In this document: piece by piece, positions 17,481 through 26,565 of the stretch
Layout of the letters: the number at the start of each line of letters is the position of its first letter
Numbering within the stretch: position 1 is the stretch's first letter
Assembly: GCA_037441525.1 (NCBI GenBank)
Contig: JBBISA010000005.1
Coordinates: 1 to 64,000 of the forward strand
Reading direction: 5' to 3'
Length of the DNA stretch: 64,000 bases
Source: SKVR01 sp037441525
GTDB lineage: Bacteria > Bacteroidota > Bacteroidia > Bacteroidales > UBA7960
Position numbers and translations under genes: made by a program
Notes under the pieces: generated by a model
What the model saw: only the letters and a program-made list of their open reading frames with translations
Databases searched by the model: none
What the model was told of the DNA's origin: nothing

Positions 17481-19409
17481 CTAACCAGCCGACAGTGCAA
17501 AACTTGTGTGGCAGACTCGAATAATGTTGTCATAAATTGATTGATAATCGTACCCACATTCGCTTTGTAACTCGGTAATTGTACCATGCTGAATAAATCT
17601 GTCAGGAATACCCAGCCGTTTAACTTTAGCAGAATAATTATTATCGGCCATAAACTCCAGCACTGCACTTCCCATGCCACCGGCGATTGCATTATCTTCA
17701 ATGGTAATTACTTTATCGAACCGGGTAAATATCTCATGCAGCAATTGTTGATCGAGCGGTTTTAAAAAACGTAAATCGTAATGAGCGGCATCGATATTGG
17801 CAGAAGCCTGAAGCTCATGGCATGCTTCGAGTGCCACATTGCCTACCGGGCCTATGGAAATAATGGCGAGGTCTTTGCCCTGCTTCAATTGTCTTCCGGT
17901 TCCAATCTTAATTTCACTAAATGGATTACGCCAGTTGCTATGAACACCATTGCCCCGCGGATAGCGAATAACCCATGGACCGGCAGGCTTAAGCTGTGCT
18001 GTGTAAAGAAGATTGCGCAGTTCCTTCTCATCCATGGGCGAAGCGATGGTGAAACCGGGGATACACCTGAGATAAGAAAGATCGAAAGCACCGTGGTGAG
18101 TAGCGCCATCTTCGCCTACCAGGCCTGCCCGATCGAGACAAAAAACCACCGGAAGATTTTGAAGGGCAACATCGTGCACCGCCTGATCGTAGGCTCTCTG
18201 GAAGAAAGATGAATAAATATTGCAATACGGTATCAATCCTTGTGTAGCTAATCCTGCAGCAAAAGTTACGGCATGTTGCTCAGCTATACCTACATCGAAA
18301 GTACGTTCGGGCAAAGCATTCATCATAATATTGAGTGAGCAGCCTGTGGGCATGGCAGGAGTTATTCCAACGATGGCCGGATTTTCGCGGGCAAGTTCAA
18401 GTATGGTTTGGCCAAAAACCGCTTGGTATTTCGGGGGTTGATTTTTTTCGCAGGGAGCTACTTTAAGTTCACCGGTGCGCTTATTGAAAAAACCAGGAGC
18501 ATGGAACTTGGTTTGATCCTTTTCGGCATGCGAATAACCTTTCCCTTTTACAGTAACCAAATGGAGCAGTTTGGGACCCTTAATATGCTTTAAATCAGCC
18601 AAAACCCTTGACAAATGCTGAACGTCGTGCCCATCAACAGGGCCGAAATACCTGAATTTCAATGATTCGAATAGATTGCTTTGTCTCAGCAAAGTTGATT
18701 TAATGGCATTTTCAAGGTTTTGTATAAGCCCACGGGTATTGGGGCCATACCTACTTATAGAACCGAGTATATTCCATACATCATCCTTGATTTTATTGTA
18801 GGTGCGCGAGGTAGTTATATCAGTAAGATAGTCTTTTAGTGCACCAACGTTTTTATCTATTGCGATGCCGTTGTCATTGAGAACAACAAGAAGATTTGCA
18901 TTGGCCACCCCTGCATGGTTTAGAGCTTCGAAGGCCATGCCTGCAGTCATACTGCCATCGCCAATAACCGCTATATGATGGCGATCAGCATTGTTCTGTA
19001 GCGACGATGCTATTGCCATTCCAAGAGCGGCAGAAATGCTGGTGCTCGAATGACCGGTTCCAAAAGCATCGAACTCACTCTCGGTCATTTTCGGAAAACC
19101 GCTCAAGCCACCATATTTGCGATTGGTATAAAAAGCATCGCGACGACCGGTCAATACCTTATGTGCATAAGCCTGGTGCCCCACATCCCAAATGAGCTTA
19201 TCGTGGGGGGTTTTAAAAACATAATGGAGCGCAACGGTAAGTTCAACCACACCCAGACTTGCCCCAAAATGCCCAGGATTGATGCAGGCAGCATCAATAA
19301 TAAACTCCCGCAACTCATCGCACAATTGGGGTAGCTGATCGGTTTTGAGATTTCTTAAATCTTCTGGAGTGTTTATGGCTGACAACAGCTCGCCGGCCTT
19401 TAATGTCAT
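17481..19409 (-). CDS. dxs: 1-deoxy-D-xylulose-5-phosphate synthase
   Basis: 642 residues, full length. Condenses pyruvate and glyceraldehyde-3-phosphate in the first step of the MEP isoprenoid pathway using thiamine diphosphate. Seen: NPGHFGASLGVVELT near the N-terminus with the active-site His, the ThDP-binding GDGSMTAGMAFEALNHAG ending in LNDNGIAI (about 150-180), AEQHAVTFAAGLA with the catalytic Glu (about 370), and the transketolase C-terminal domain. No other MEP gene lies nearby. A -7 element lies at 19441-19448. Confidence 0.97.
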   Translation of the reverse strand: MTLKAGELLSAINTPEDLRNLKTDQLPQLCDELREFIIDAACINPGHFGASLGVVELTVALHYVFKTPHDKLIWDVGHQAYAHKVLTGRRDAFYTNRKYGGLSGFPKMTESEFDAFGTGHSSTSISAALGMAIASSLQNNADRHHIAVIGDGSMTAGMAFEALNHAGVANANLLVVLNDNGIAIDKNVGALKDYLTDITTSRTYNKIKDDVWNILGSISRYGPNTRGLIQNLENAIKSTLLRQSNLFESLKFRYFGPVDGHDVQHLSRVLADLKHIKGPKLLHLVTVKGKGYSHAEKDQTKFHAPGFFNKRTGELKVAPCEKNQPPKYQAVFGQTILELARENPAIVGITPAMPTGCSLNIMMNALPERTFDVGIAEQHAVTFAAGLATQGLIPYCNIYSSFFQRAYDQAVHDVALQNLPVVFCLDRAGLVGEDGATHHGAFDLSYLRCIPGFTIASPMDEKELRNLLYTAQLKPAGPWVIRYPRGNGVHSNWRNPFSEIKIGTGRQLKQGKDLAIISIGPVGNVALEACHELQASANIDAAHYDLRFLKPLDQQLLHEIFTRFDKVITIEDNAIAGGMGSAVLEFMADNNYSAKVKRLGIPDRFIQHGTITELQSECGYDYQSIYDNIIRVCHTSFALSAG

Positions 19410-19440
19410 TATGTTAATCTTAGGTAAACACTTATTTCTG

Positions 19441-19448
19441 CAAAAGTA
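19441..19448 (-). promoter_or_regulatory. -7 promoter element for dxs
   Basis: TACTTTTG on the minus strand, matching TANNTTTG, 31 bases before the ATG at 19409. Confidence 0.5.
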
Positions 19449-19596
19449 TTAAATAAAACATTTCAATCGTTCCTGATTAATATGATGTTTGAAATCCATC
19501 TGATACTTTCCGGTATAAACAGCAAAAATACCTTTATATCTTATCCCAATAATTAGGGATTTTGACTTGTTGGCTAATCAGGGTCTGTTTTTTGGA

Positions 19597-19604
19597 TAAA
19601 TTTG
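19597..19604 (+). promoter_or_regulatory. -7 promoter element for feoAB
   Basis: TAAATTTG matches TANNTTTG. The transcription start expected a few bases downstream would fall at the edge of the palindromic operator at 19614-19632. Confidence 0.5.
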
Positions 19605-19613
19605 CACACCTTA

Positions 19614-19632
19614 ATTTAGACTAAGTCTAAAT
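19614..19632 (+). promoter_or_regulatory. Perfect 19-bp palindrome, probable metal-regulator operator
   Basis: ATTTAGACTAAGTCTAAAT: nine-base arms around a central A, all paired. It lies between the -7 element and the feoAB ATG at 19663, so a bound repressor would block initiation. The form (TTTAGACT..AGTCTAAA) resembles DtxR/MntR/IdeR-family operators rather than a Fur box. Regulator identity is inferred; no such gene is in the window. Confidence 0.7.
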
Positions 19633-19662
19633 AATTTATTTTTAATCTGCAAATATACCCCC

Positions 19663-22182
19663 ATGACATTACATGACCTGCAAAACGGACAAAAGGCCAT
19701 CATACAAAAGGTGAAGGGGCGAGGAGCTTTTCGGCGCAGGATTATTGAAATGGGTTTTGTTTCAGGAAAAGTTGTTGAGGTAATCAGAAAAGCCCCATTG
19801 CAAGACCCTATTGAATACAGCATAATGGGGTATTATGTTTCACTTCGTAGAAGCGAAGCAGAATTGATTGAGGTAATTCCGTTCGAGAACAGAAAGGGAT
19901 TCGGAACACCCGATTTTGGTGGCACCATTGAAGGTACTGCCCACAGAGGGCTTACCAGGGGGGGCAATACCATAAATGTTGTATTGGTGGGTAATCCCAA
20001 CTCGGGCAAAACAAGTTTTTACAACCATGCTTCGGGTTCGCGCGAAAGGGTGGGCAACTACAGCGGAGTTACAGTAGATGCAAAGCAGGCCAAATTCAGG
20101 CACAAAGGCTATAGGTTTAACATTACCGACCTGCCAGGCACATATTCTATTTCTGCCTACACACCAGAAGAAATCTATGTTAGAGAATATATTACCGATC
20201 GCCTGCCTGATGTGGTAGTAAATATAGTGGATGCATCGAATCTCGAACGCAACCTATACCTTACCTCACAGCTGATTGACATGGATATAAAGGTGGTGAT
20301 GGTGCTGAATATGTATGATGAACTAAAGAAGAAAGGCGACATACTTGACCATGAATCGTTGGGCAAACTCATTGGCATCCCCATTGTTCCGGCTGTAAGT
20401 TCCAGGGGAACAGGAATTATTGAAGTGTTTGATAAGGTAATTGAAGTATTTGAAGACAAAGACCAAACCCAACGGCACATACACATAAATTACGGCGAAA
20501 CAGTTGAAAAAGCAATCAACTCTATTCAGGATAAATTAAAAATACCAGAAAACCAGCACCTTACCAACAGGGTTTCATCAAGGTTTGTTGCCATTAAACT
20601 TCTCGAAAAGGACAATGTGGTTGCCCGCAAAATAATGGAAACTTGTTCCAATCATCAAGAGATTCTTGAAACGGCATCCATAGAGACACAAAGTATCGAA
20701 TCGGCTTATAATGAAACCAGCGATACGATTATCACTGATTTGAAGTACGGCTTCATACATGGTGCATTGCACGAAACCCTTGAACCCGCGGCACAGGAAA
20801 GAAGACGCCGCACCCAGGCCATAGACACATTGCTTACCGATAAGGTTTTCGGGTTTCCGTTGTTCCTTATTTTTATGTGGCTGATGTTTTCAATTACCTT
20901 CAAACTGGGCAGCTATCCGATGGACTGGATAGAGATGGGCGTTGATTCGCTTAGCGCCTTACTTGAAGGGCAAATGGCACCGGGCCCACTTAAAGACCTG
21001 CTTATCAATGGTATGATAAGTGGTGCAGGCGGGGTACTTGTGTTTCTTCCAAATATTGTGTTGTTGTTTTTCTTTATAAGTATTATGGAAGATACAGGCT
21101 ACATGTCGAGGGCAGTATTTATAATGGATAAACTAATGCACAAAATCGGACTTCATGGAAAGTCGTTTATACCCCTGTTAATGGGCTTTGGGTGCAATGT
21201 ACCCGCTATAATGGCAACACGTACCCTTGCCAACCGCAACGATCGGTTGCTCACCATGATAATAAACCCATTTATGTCGTGCAGCGCCAGACTGCCGGTT
21301 TATGTATTGTTTATCACCGCATTTTTCCCCAACAACCAGGGAACATTGCTTTTTCTTATTTATGGAGCAGGAATTGGAACTGCGGTTATAGCAGCTATTA
21401 TCTTCAAACGTACCTTGTTTAAAGTGGAAGAGGTCCCATTTGTTATGGAACTCCCCCCCTACCGGGTTCCAACAGCCCGTGCCACCCTGCGGCACATGTG
21501 GAGCAAAGCAGTGCACTATCTCCGGAAAATCAGCGGAATAATCCTGGCGGCATCAGTAATTATCTGGGCTTTGGGGTATTACCCCTATGGTTCTGCCTAT
21601 AACGACACCCTGAATCAACAGACGGAGCTAATATTGGAAAGATATAACCTGCAGGTTGAAAATGAAACTGAACCATCAAGGATAGATGAAATCAATGCTC
21701 TAATGGCAGCCGAACTAAGTGAACTGGAAACCAGGCTTTACATGGAGAGACAGGAAAAAAGTCTGATAGGGGGATTGGGTAAATTTATAGAACCTGTAAT
21801 GCATCCACTTGGTTTTGACTGGAAAATGAGTATTAGCCTTCTTTCGGGGCTTGCAGCCAAGGAGATTGTTGTAAGCACCTTAGGCGTACTATATCAGGCC
21901 GGAGATACAACTGATAATGAAAATGTTGCACTTGCTGTTAAATTGCAAAATCAGACATATGTTACGGGAGAAAAAGCTGGCCAAAAGGTATTTACCCCTC
22001 TCATTGCGCTTTCATTTATGCTTTTTGTTTTGCTTTATTTCCCTTGCATAGGTGTTCTGGCTGCCATAATTAAAGAATCGGGGCATTGGAAGTGGGGTGT
22101 TTTTACTGTTATATATACAACGGCCATAGCATGGGTTGTAGCCTTTATTGTGTTTCAGGCAGGAAGTTTACTTGGCTTTTAA
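19663..22182 (+). CDS. feoB: Fused FeoA-FeoB ferrous iron transporter
   Basis: 839 residues. Residues 1 to about 72 are a FeoA SH3-like domain (MTLHDLQNGQKAIIQKVKG, RRRIIEMGFVSGKVVEVI, RRSEAELIEV). The FeoB GTPase domain follows: G1 GNPNSGKTS (about 109), G3 DLPGTYS (about 156), G4 NMYD (about 215). After a helical linker come the membrane segments with the GCNVPAIMATRTL and SCSARLPVYVLF gating motifs, and the second pore half KEIVVSTLGVLY. It imports Fe(II) across the inner membrane, fitting low-oxygen life. FeoA and FeoB are usually separate in Proteobacteria; the fusion is known in Bacteroidota. Followed after 10 bases by the Cys-rich membrane partner. Confidence 0.96.
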   Translation: MTLHDLQNGQKAIIQKVKGRGAFRRRIIEMGFVSGKVVEVIRKAPLQDPIEYSIMGYYVSLRRSEAELIEVIPFENRKGFGTPDFGGTIEGTAHRGLTRGGNTINVVLVGNPNSGKTSFYNHASGSRERVGNYSGVTVDAKQAKFRHKGYRFNITDLPGTYSISAYTPEEIYVREYITDRLPDVVVNIVDASNLERNLYLTSQLIDMDIKVVMVLNMYDELKKKGDILDHESLGKLIGIPIVPAVSSRGTGIIEVFDKVIEVFEDKDQTQRHIHINYGETVEKAINSIQDKLKIPENQHLTNRVSSRFVAIKLLEKDNVVARKIMETCSNHQEILETASIETQSIESAYNETSDTIITDLKYGFIHGALHETLEPAAQERRRRTQAIDTLLTDKVFGFPLFLIFMWLMFSITFKLGSYPMDWIEMGVDSLSALLEGQMAPGPLKDLLINGMISGAGGVLVFLPNIVLLFFFISIMEDTGYMSRAVFIMDKLMHKIGLHGKSFIPLLMGFGCNVPAIMATRTLANRNDRLLTMIINPFMSCSARLPVYVLFITAFFPNNQGTLLFLIYGAGIGTAVIAAIIFKRTLFKVEEVPFVMELPPYRVPTARATLRHMWSKAVHYLRKISGIILAASVIIWALGYYPYGSAYNDTLNQQTELILERYNLQVENETEPSRIDEINALMAAELSELETRLYMERQEKSLIGGLGKFIEPVMHPLGFDWKMSISLLSGLAAKEIVVSTLGVLYQAGDTTDNENVALAVKLQNQTYVTGEKAGQKVFTPLIALSFMLFVLLYFPCIGVLAAIIKESGHWKWGVFTVIYTTAIAWVVAFIVFQAGSLLGF

Positions 22183-22192
22183 AGGTATTTTT

Positions 22193-22375
22193 ATGAATCA
22201 ATGGATTATAACAGGTGTTATTATTGTTGTCTCGGCTTATTACCTGATTATGAGAGCTCACCAAAAGTTTTGGAAGCCTCAAAAAAAACAGGCCGATTGC
22301 AACTCCTGTTCAAGTGATTGTGCCAAATGTGCTTTGGCAAATAATGCCCTAAAAAAAACATCTGGATCAACGTAG
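22193..22375 (+). CDS. FeoB-associated Cys-rich membrane protein
   Basis: 60 residues from ATG 22193, 10 bases after the feoB stop. One membrane helix (WIITGVIIVVSAYYLIM) is followed by a short basic stretch and a cysteine cluster CNSCSSDCAKC. This is the layout of the small FeoB-associated Cys-rich proteins (virus attachment p12-like), proposed to hand on or sense iron. The longer frame that starts inside feoB is not used. The 3' end overlaps the convergent lipoprotein gene by nine bases. Confidence 0.82.
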   Translation: MNQWIITGVIIVVSAYYLIMRAHQKFWKPQKKQADCNSCSSDCAKCALANNALKKTSGST

Positions 22376-22798
22376 CCTGAGATCAATTTTAAGTTTTTTC
22401 AGATCATAACAGGTTAATTCACATGTCCTGTATGTTCTTACCCCCAATCTACCTCCATCAACTGCAATAATAGTATCTCCATTGCTGGTTAGGTAGGATG
22501 CGGTGAAGGAGTAATTTTTTTCGGTATCAAGAAATTCAGTTACCAATTCGCGATTATAGCTTTTTTCCCAGAGAAGATTCCCCTTCTTAAAATCGCCTTC
22601 GTAAAATCGAATCCTTACCAAACGGTTTTCGGAATTTAGGGATACCTTAATTTCGACTTCCCCTCTATTAGGCCATTCGGTTTTACAGTTATTATAATCC
22701 CATTGTGTACAATCCTCTTCTTTGTCGGTTTTGCACGACAACAACAAGGAAAAAAATATGCCGGGAGCTATCAGGAGTATTTTGAATATTTTCTTCAT
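22367..22798 (-). CDS. Hypothetical lipoprotein
   Basis: About 143 residues from ATG 22798: MKKIFKILLIAPGIFFSLLLSC gives a lipoprotein signal with lipobox LLSC. The mature part has two Cys pairs (CTQWDYNNC and CELTC) and beta-rich sequence such as RLVRIRFYEGDF and NYSFTASYLT. I recognise no family. It overlaps the convergent Feo-associated gene by nine bases at the 3' end. Confidence 0.68.
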   Translation of the reverse strand: MKKIFKILLIAPGIFFSLLLSCKTDKEEDCTQWDYNNCKTEWPNRGEVEIKVSLNSENRLVRIRFYEGDFKKGNLLWEKSYNRELVTEFLDTEKNYSFTASYLTSNGDTIIAVDGGRLGVRTYRTCELTCYDLKKLKIDLRLR

Positions 22799-22868
22799 TT
22801 CGATTGACAGAATAATCATCACTATTTCAATTTTTTGGAGATAGTATTTTAAATTCGGAAAAGCCAGG

Positions 22869-24386
22869 TTAATTTAGAACCGGCTTATAGTTAAGGGTTC
22901 TGTTTTTGAACAGAGGTATCCGATAATTTATCTGAATACCTGTAAAATGAGGTGAAATTCTGTTGTAACCAAAATCCAAATACTTATACGTTCCCACAAC
23001 AGAAAAATCCCGGATATGAAAAAATACAGAGACAGATGGAAGGATTTTAAACCCTTTTAAAGGTTTAATTGATGTTCCACGATAGTAAGCAGATGAATAA
23101 CCCACTTCGAAACCCGGTGCTATGCCAGCAAAAAACGTCCTTCCAGGATTAAGCAGTGGTAGCTCATGGGCTATATCTAAAGAAAAAAGGTTTCGTTTCT
23201 CCCTGAACTGATAAAAGGAGCCGGGCCCGCGTGGCACAACAACTTTTTGTAATCCAACACGATAATAAAAGTTAAACAAAACTTTTGTTCGAAGTCGGGC
23301 TTCATAAAAACCCAGCGAACTTCTGTAAAAAACATCTCCATTATTAAAATCGATCCCCTGTCCGGCCCAAATTTCGGAGATGTATAGCCCCCGGGCATTA
23401 ATGTGAGGTTTAAGAATTTTAGCCATCCTTCTGTTTCGTGTGTAAAAGGCATAAGCCAGAGCTGTTTTGCGTTTTTCGGAGAGCGAATTTTCGGGTAATT
23501 CATAATTAAGCAAAAGAGCAGTCATTTCTTTGTTTGATGTAGCCGCTGCGAGGCCAAGGGGCGTAATCCCTGAAACATTTGTTGCCACAGGTGAGGCACC
23601 TGATTCGAGAAGGTACCATGCCGTGTCTGGCCTGCGGGCATATATGGCAACCATTAGTGGCGAGTTCTGGTTTTCATCTTTTGCTTCAATGTCGGCTCCA
23701 AGTTCTAAAAGCAGCCCAACAACTTCATTGTGTCCGTACCATGCAGCCAGGTGAAGGGCAGTAGAGCCATCCTGGGCTTTGTGATTCGGGTCTGCTCCTT
23801 TGAAGGAAAGAAAATCTACCCCTGCAAAATTGTCAAATGCCGCAGCGTGCATAATGGGTGTGGTATCCAGGATGGTCTTTACAGATACCGATGCTCCTGC
23901 ATTTACAAGTATCTCTAATAGTTCGAGATCGTTTAACTGCGATGCATAAACCAATGCGGTGAATCCATAGGCATCGCGGGCATTAACATCTTTAAGTTGA
24001 GGTATTATTGCCTTTGCAAATTCAATCTGCTCGGCAAAAATCGCATGCATAAGCACAGTGGTTCCGGCCTGATCAGCAGCGTTGATTTCGGCCCCCTTTG
24101 CCAATAAAATGTTTATTATAGCAGTATCTCCCCGCTGAATTGCGAACATCAGGGCAGTGGTGCCATTATAGTCTGATGCATTGGCCTTTGCACCAGCTTC
24201 AAGCAAAATTGCCACTTCTTCAATTTTTCCATTATAAATTGCATCCAATAGCATGAAATTGCCTGTTTCCTGGCTTATCCTATTTTGAGAATGCACCAAA
24301 ATTGGACAAATACAAACCAGTGTCAGCAGAAAAAAAGCACTATTTAGCCTGGGGGAGTTAGTATATAATTCTTTAAATGAAAGCAT
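22869..24386 (-). CDS. Ankyrin repeat protein with C-terminal outer-membrane-like beta domain
   Basis: 505 residues. After an N-terminal hydrophobic signal (SAFFLLTLVCICPILVHSQ) come about eight or nine ankyrin repeats to about residue 330 (for example GTTALMFAIQRGDTAIINIL and GSTALHLAAWYGHNEVVGLL). The remaining ~170 residues carry no repeats; they alternate aromatic and polar residues in strands (LFNFYYRVGLQKVVV, RTFFAGIAPGFEVGYSSAYY, FTGIQINYRIPLF) like a small outer-membrane barrel. Ankyrin repeats would then lie in the periplasm. Binding partner unknown. Confidence 0.78.
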   Translation of the reverse strand: MLSFKELYTNSPRLNSAFFLLTLVCICPILVHSQNRISQETGNFMLLDAIYNGKIEEVAILLEAGAKANASDYNGTTALMFAIQRGDTAIINILLAKGAEINAADQAGTTVLMHAIFAEQIEFAKAIIPQLKDVNARDAYGFTALVYASQLNDLELLEILVNAGASVSVKTILDTTPIMHAAAFDNFAGVDFLSFKGADPNHKAQDGSTALHLAAWYGHNEVVGLLLELGADIEAKDENQNSPLMVAIYARRPDTAWYLLESGASPVATNVSGITPLGLAAATSNKEMTALLLNYELPENSLSEKRKTALAYAFYTRNRRMAKILKPHINARGLYISEIWAGQGIDFNNGDVFYRSSLGFYEARLRTKVLFNFYYRVGLQKVVVPRGPGSFYQFREKRNLFSLDIAHELPLLNPGRTFFAGIAPGFEVGYSSAYYRGTSIKPLKGFKILPSVSVFFHIRDFSVVGTYKYLDFGYNRISPHFTGIQINYRIPLFKNRTLNYKPVLN

Positions 24387-24520
24387 TTTAAGTATATGAT
24401 TAATTGCATAAATTACTGTTTAACAACTACTTATGTCAATAATTCAAATTTATTTCATTAAACAATTAGACGAATTAAAATTAGTAAAATTGCAAGTTGT
24501 AAAACTTAAATGCTAAAATT

Positions 24521-26437
24521 TTGGAACCAAGGGAAATATTGAAAAAATACTGGGGATACAGTTCTTTTAGGCCACTTCAGGAAGAGATAATAAACTCAGT
24601 GCTGAAAGGTACTGATACTTTGGCTCTGTTACCAACCGGGGGTGGCAAATCGATTTGCTTCCAGGTGCCGGCTCTCACACTTGATGGGTTATGTGTAGTT
24701 GTATCTCCTCTGATAGCATTGATGAAGGACCAGGTTGCCAACCTGCAACAGCGTGGCATAAAGGCGGTTGCTGTTTATTCGGGTATGAGTTCAAGAGAGA
24801 TTGACCTCACTATCGATAATTGTGTTTATGGCAATAACAAGTTTCTTTATCTTTCGCCTGAGCGGCTTACCACAGAAATTGTAAAGGCCCGATTGCCAAA
24901 AATGAAGATAAATCTGCTGGCAATTGACGAAGCACACTGTATTTCGCAATGGGGTTACGATTTCAGGCCGCCCTATTTGCAGATTGCCGAAATACGCGAA
25001 CTATTGACCGGCACTCCCATTTTAGCCCTTACAGCAACAGCAACCCCGGAGGTGATGAAGGATATATGTGAAAAACTCGACTTCGCCAATCATAAAATAT
25101 TTTTAAAAAGCTTTGAGAGAGAAAACCTTACCTATGCTGTATTGAAGGAAGAAAATAAACTTGAAAGACTTCTCAGGATATGCAATCGTATACCCGGAAC
25201 CGGAATTGTATATGTAAGAAATCGGCGAAAGACCAGAGAAATTGCAGAAATCCTTCAACACAATAAAATATCGGCAGGGTATTACCATGCCGGATTGGAT
25301 GCACCTTCCCGGGATAAAAGGCAGCAGGAATGGGTAAAGGAAAAAATCAGGGTAATTGTATCGACCAATGCGTTTGGGATGGGAATTGACAAACCTAATG
25401 TTCGGTTTGTGGTACATCTTGACCTTCCCGATTCTCCGGAAGCCTATTTTCAGGAGGCGGGCCGCGCAGGGCGCGACGAAAAAAGAGCCTTTGCTGTTTT
25501 ATTGTGCAACCAATCTGATCTGATCGATCTTGAAAGGTCGCACGAAAATGCCTATCCACCCATAGACTTCATTAAAAATGTCTATAATGCGCTTGGCAAC
25601 TACCTTCAGCTTGCAATTGGAAGCGGCAAAGATAAGAGCTATGATTTTGTAATTCAGGACTTTTGCACCCATTTTAATCTCGATCGCATAAGAACATTCA
25701 ATACTTTGATATTTCTTGAAAAGGAAGGGTACATTACCCTTTCAGATGCTTTTTCACGCCCATCAAAGCTCATGATACTTTTGGGAAAGGAAGAATTATA
25801 CAGGTTTACCGTTGCCAATCCGACCTACGATATGTTGCTCAAAACATTCCTGCGTTCGTATACAGGCATGTTTACCGATTTTGTCCGGATATATGAAGAA
25901 GAAATCGCTAAAAGGCTAAGCATCACCTTCGATGAACTGAAGCGTCATCTGAAAAGACTTCATCAGCTGAGGGTTGTTCATTATGAGCCTGCCAATGCTT
26001 ACCCTCAAATTACATTCAATGTAGGAAGGCTCAATAGTGGCGACCTTACTATATCGCCCGAAAATTACAGCCAACGCAAGAGATTTGCCTTGCAAAGAGT
26101 TGAAGCTATGCTCAACTATGTTAATTCACAGAACGTTTGCCGCAATATTTTACTCCTTGAGTATTTTGGAGAAAAATCGGCTGGTGAATGTGGCCATTGT
26201 GATGTTTGTACCCGAAACAAAAGAAATCAGGTTGCCCCCGAAGATTATAGTGCCATAGCTATTATAATCAGGTCGCACTTAGAAAATAAACAATTAACCA
26301 TTAGCCAACTCATAAACAATCTAAAAGCTCCTTATCCGGAACACAAGATAATTGCAACGGTACAATGGATGACCGACACCGGGCAATTATTACTGAACCC
26401 TGATAATGAAACCTTAAGAACAAAGCCCCAGGAATAA
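24521..26437 (+). CDS. recQ: ATP-dependent DNA helicase RecQ
   Basis: 638 residues with a TTG start; no in-frame ATG lies near, and the protein begins MEPREILKKYWGYSSFRPLQEEII as RecQ normally does. Seen: Walker A LPTGGGKSICFQ (about 36-47), DEAH box AIDEAHCISQWGYDFR (about 137), GTGIVYVRNRRKT and GMGIDKPNVRFVVH with the QEAGRAGRDE arginine-finger motif, and a four-Cys zinc module between about 540 and 563 (ending CGHCDVC). A short C-terminal tail replaces a recognisable HRDC domain. It unwinds DNA 3' to 5' in recombination and fork repair. Confidence 0.94.
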   Translation: MEPREILKKYWGYSSFRPLQEEIINSVLKGTDTLALLPTGGGKSICFQVPALTLDGLCVVVSPLIALMKDQVANLQQRGIKAVAVYSGMSSREIDLTIDNCVYGNNKFLYLSPERLTTEIVKARLPKMKINLLAIDEAHCISQWGYDFRPPYLQIAEIRELLTGTPILALTATATPEVMKDICEKLDFANHKIFLKSFERENLTYAVLKEENKLERLLRICNRIPGTGIVYVRNRRKTREIAEILQHNKISAGYYHAGLDAPSRDKRQQEWVKEKIRVIVSTNAFGMGIDKPNVRFVVHLDLPDSPEAYFQEAGRAGRDEKRAFAVLLCNQSDLIDLERSHENAYPPIDFIKNVYNALGNYLQLAIGSGKDKSYDFVIQDFCTHFNLDRIRTFNTLIFLEKEGYITLSDAFSRPSKLMILLGKEELYRFTVANPTYDMLLKTFLRSYTGMFTDFVRIYEEEIAKRLSITFDELKRHLKRLHQLRVVHYEPANAYPQITFNVGRLNSGDLTISPENYSQRKRFALQRVEAMLNYVNSQNVCRNILLLEYFGEKSAGECGHCDVCTRNKRNQVAPEDYSAIAIIIRSHLENKQLTISQLINNLKAPYPEHKIIATVQWMTDTGQLLLNPDNETLRTKPQE

Positions 26438-26530
26438 CTAGCTTTGATTCATCCGTTTTTCCCTTATATTCATCAGAAGAAACATAGTGTACGGCCATGG
26501 ATAAATATTTAAGCATTACGGAATAATTCC

Positions 26531-26538
26531 TACATTTG
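26531..26538 (+). promoter_or_regulatory. -7 promoter element for the first hybrid kinase
   Basis: TACATTTG matches TANNTTTG, 28 bases before ATG 26566. Confidence 0.45.
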
Positions 26539-26565
26539 AGTGCTTAACAAGATTATTGCCCCCCA

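Noticed and set aside
24510..24542. ATG just before recQ as its start
   Set aside because: It is out of frame and stops after ten codons.
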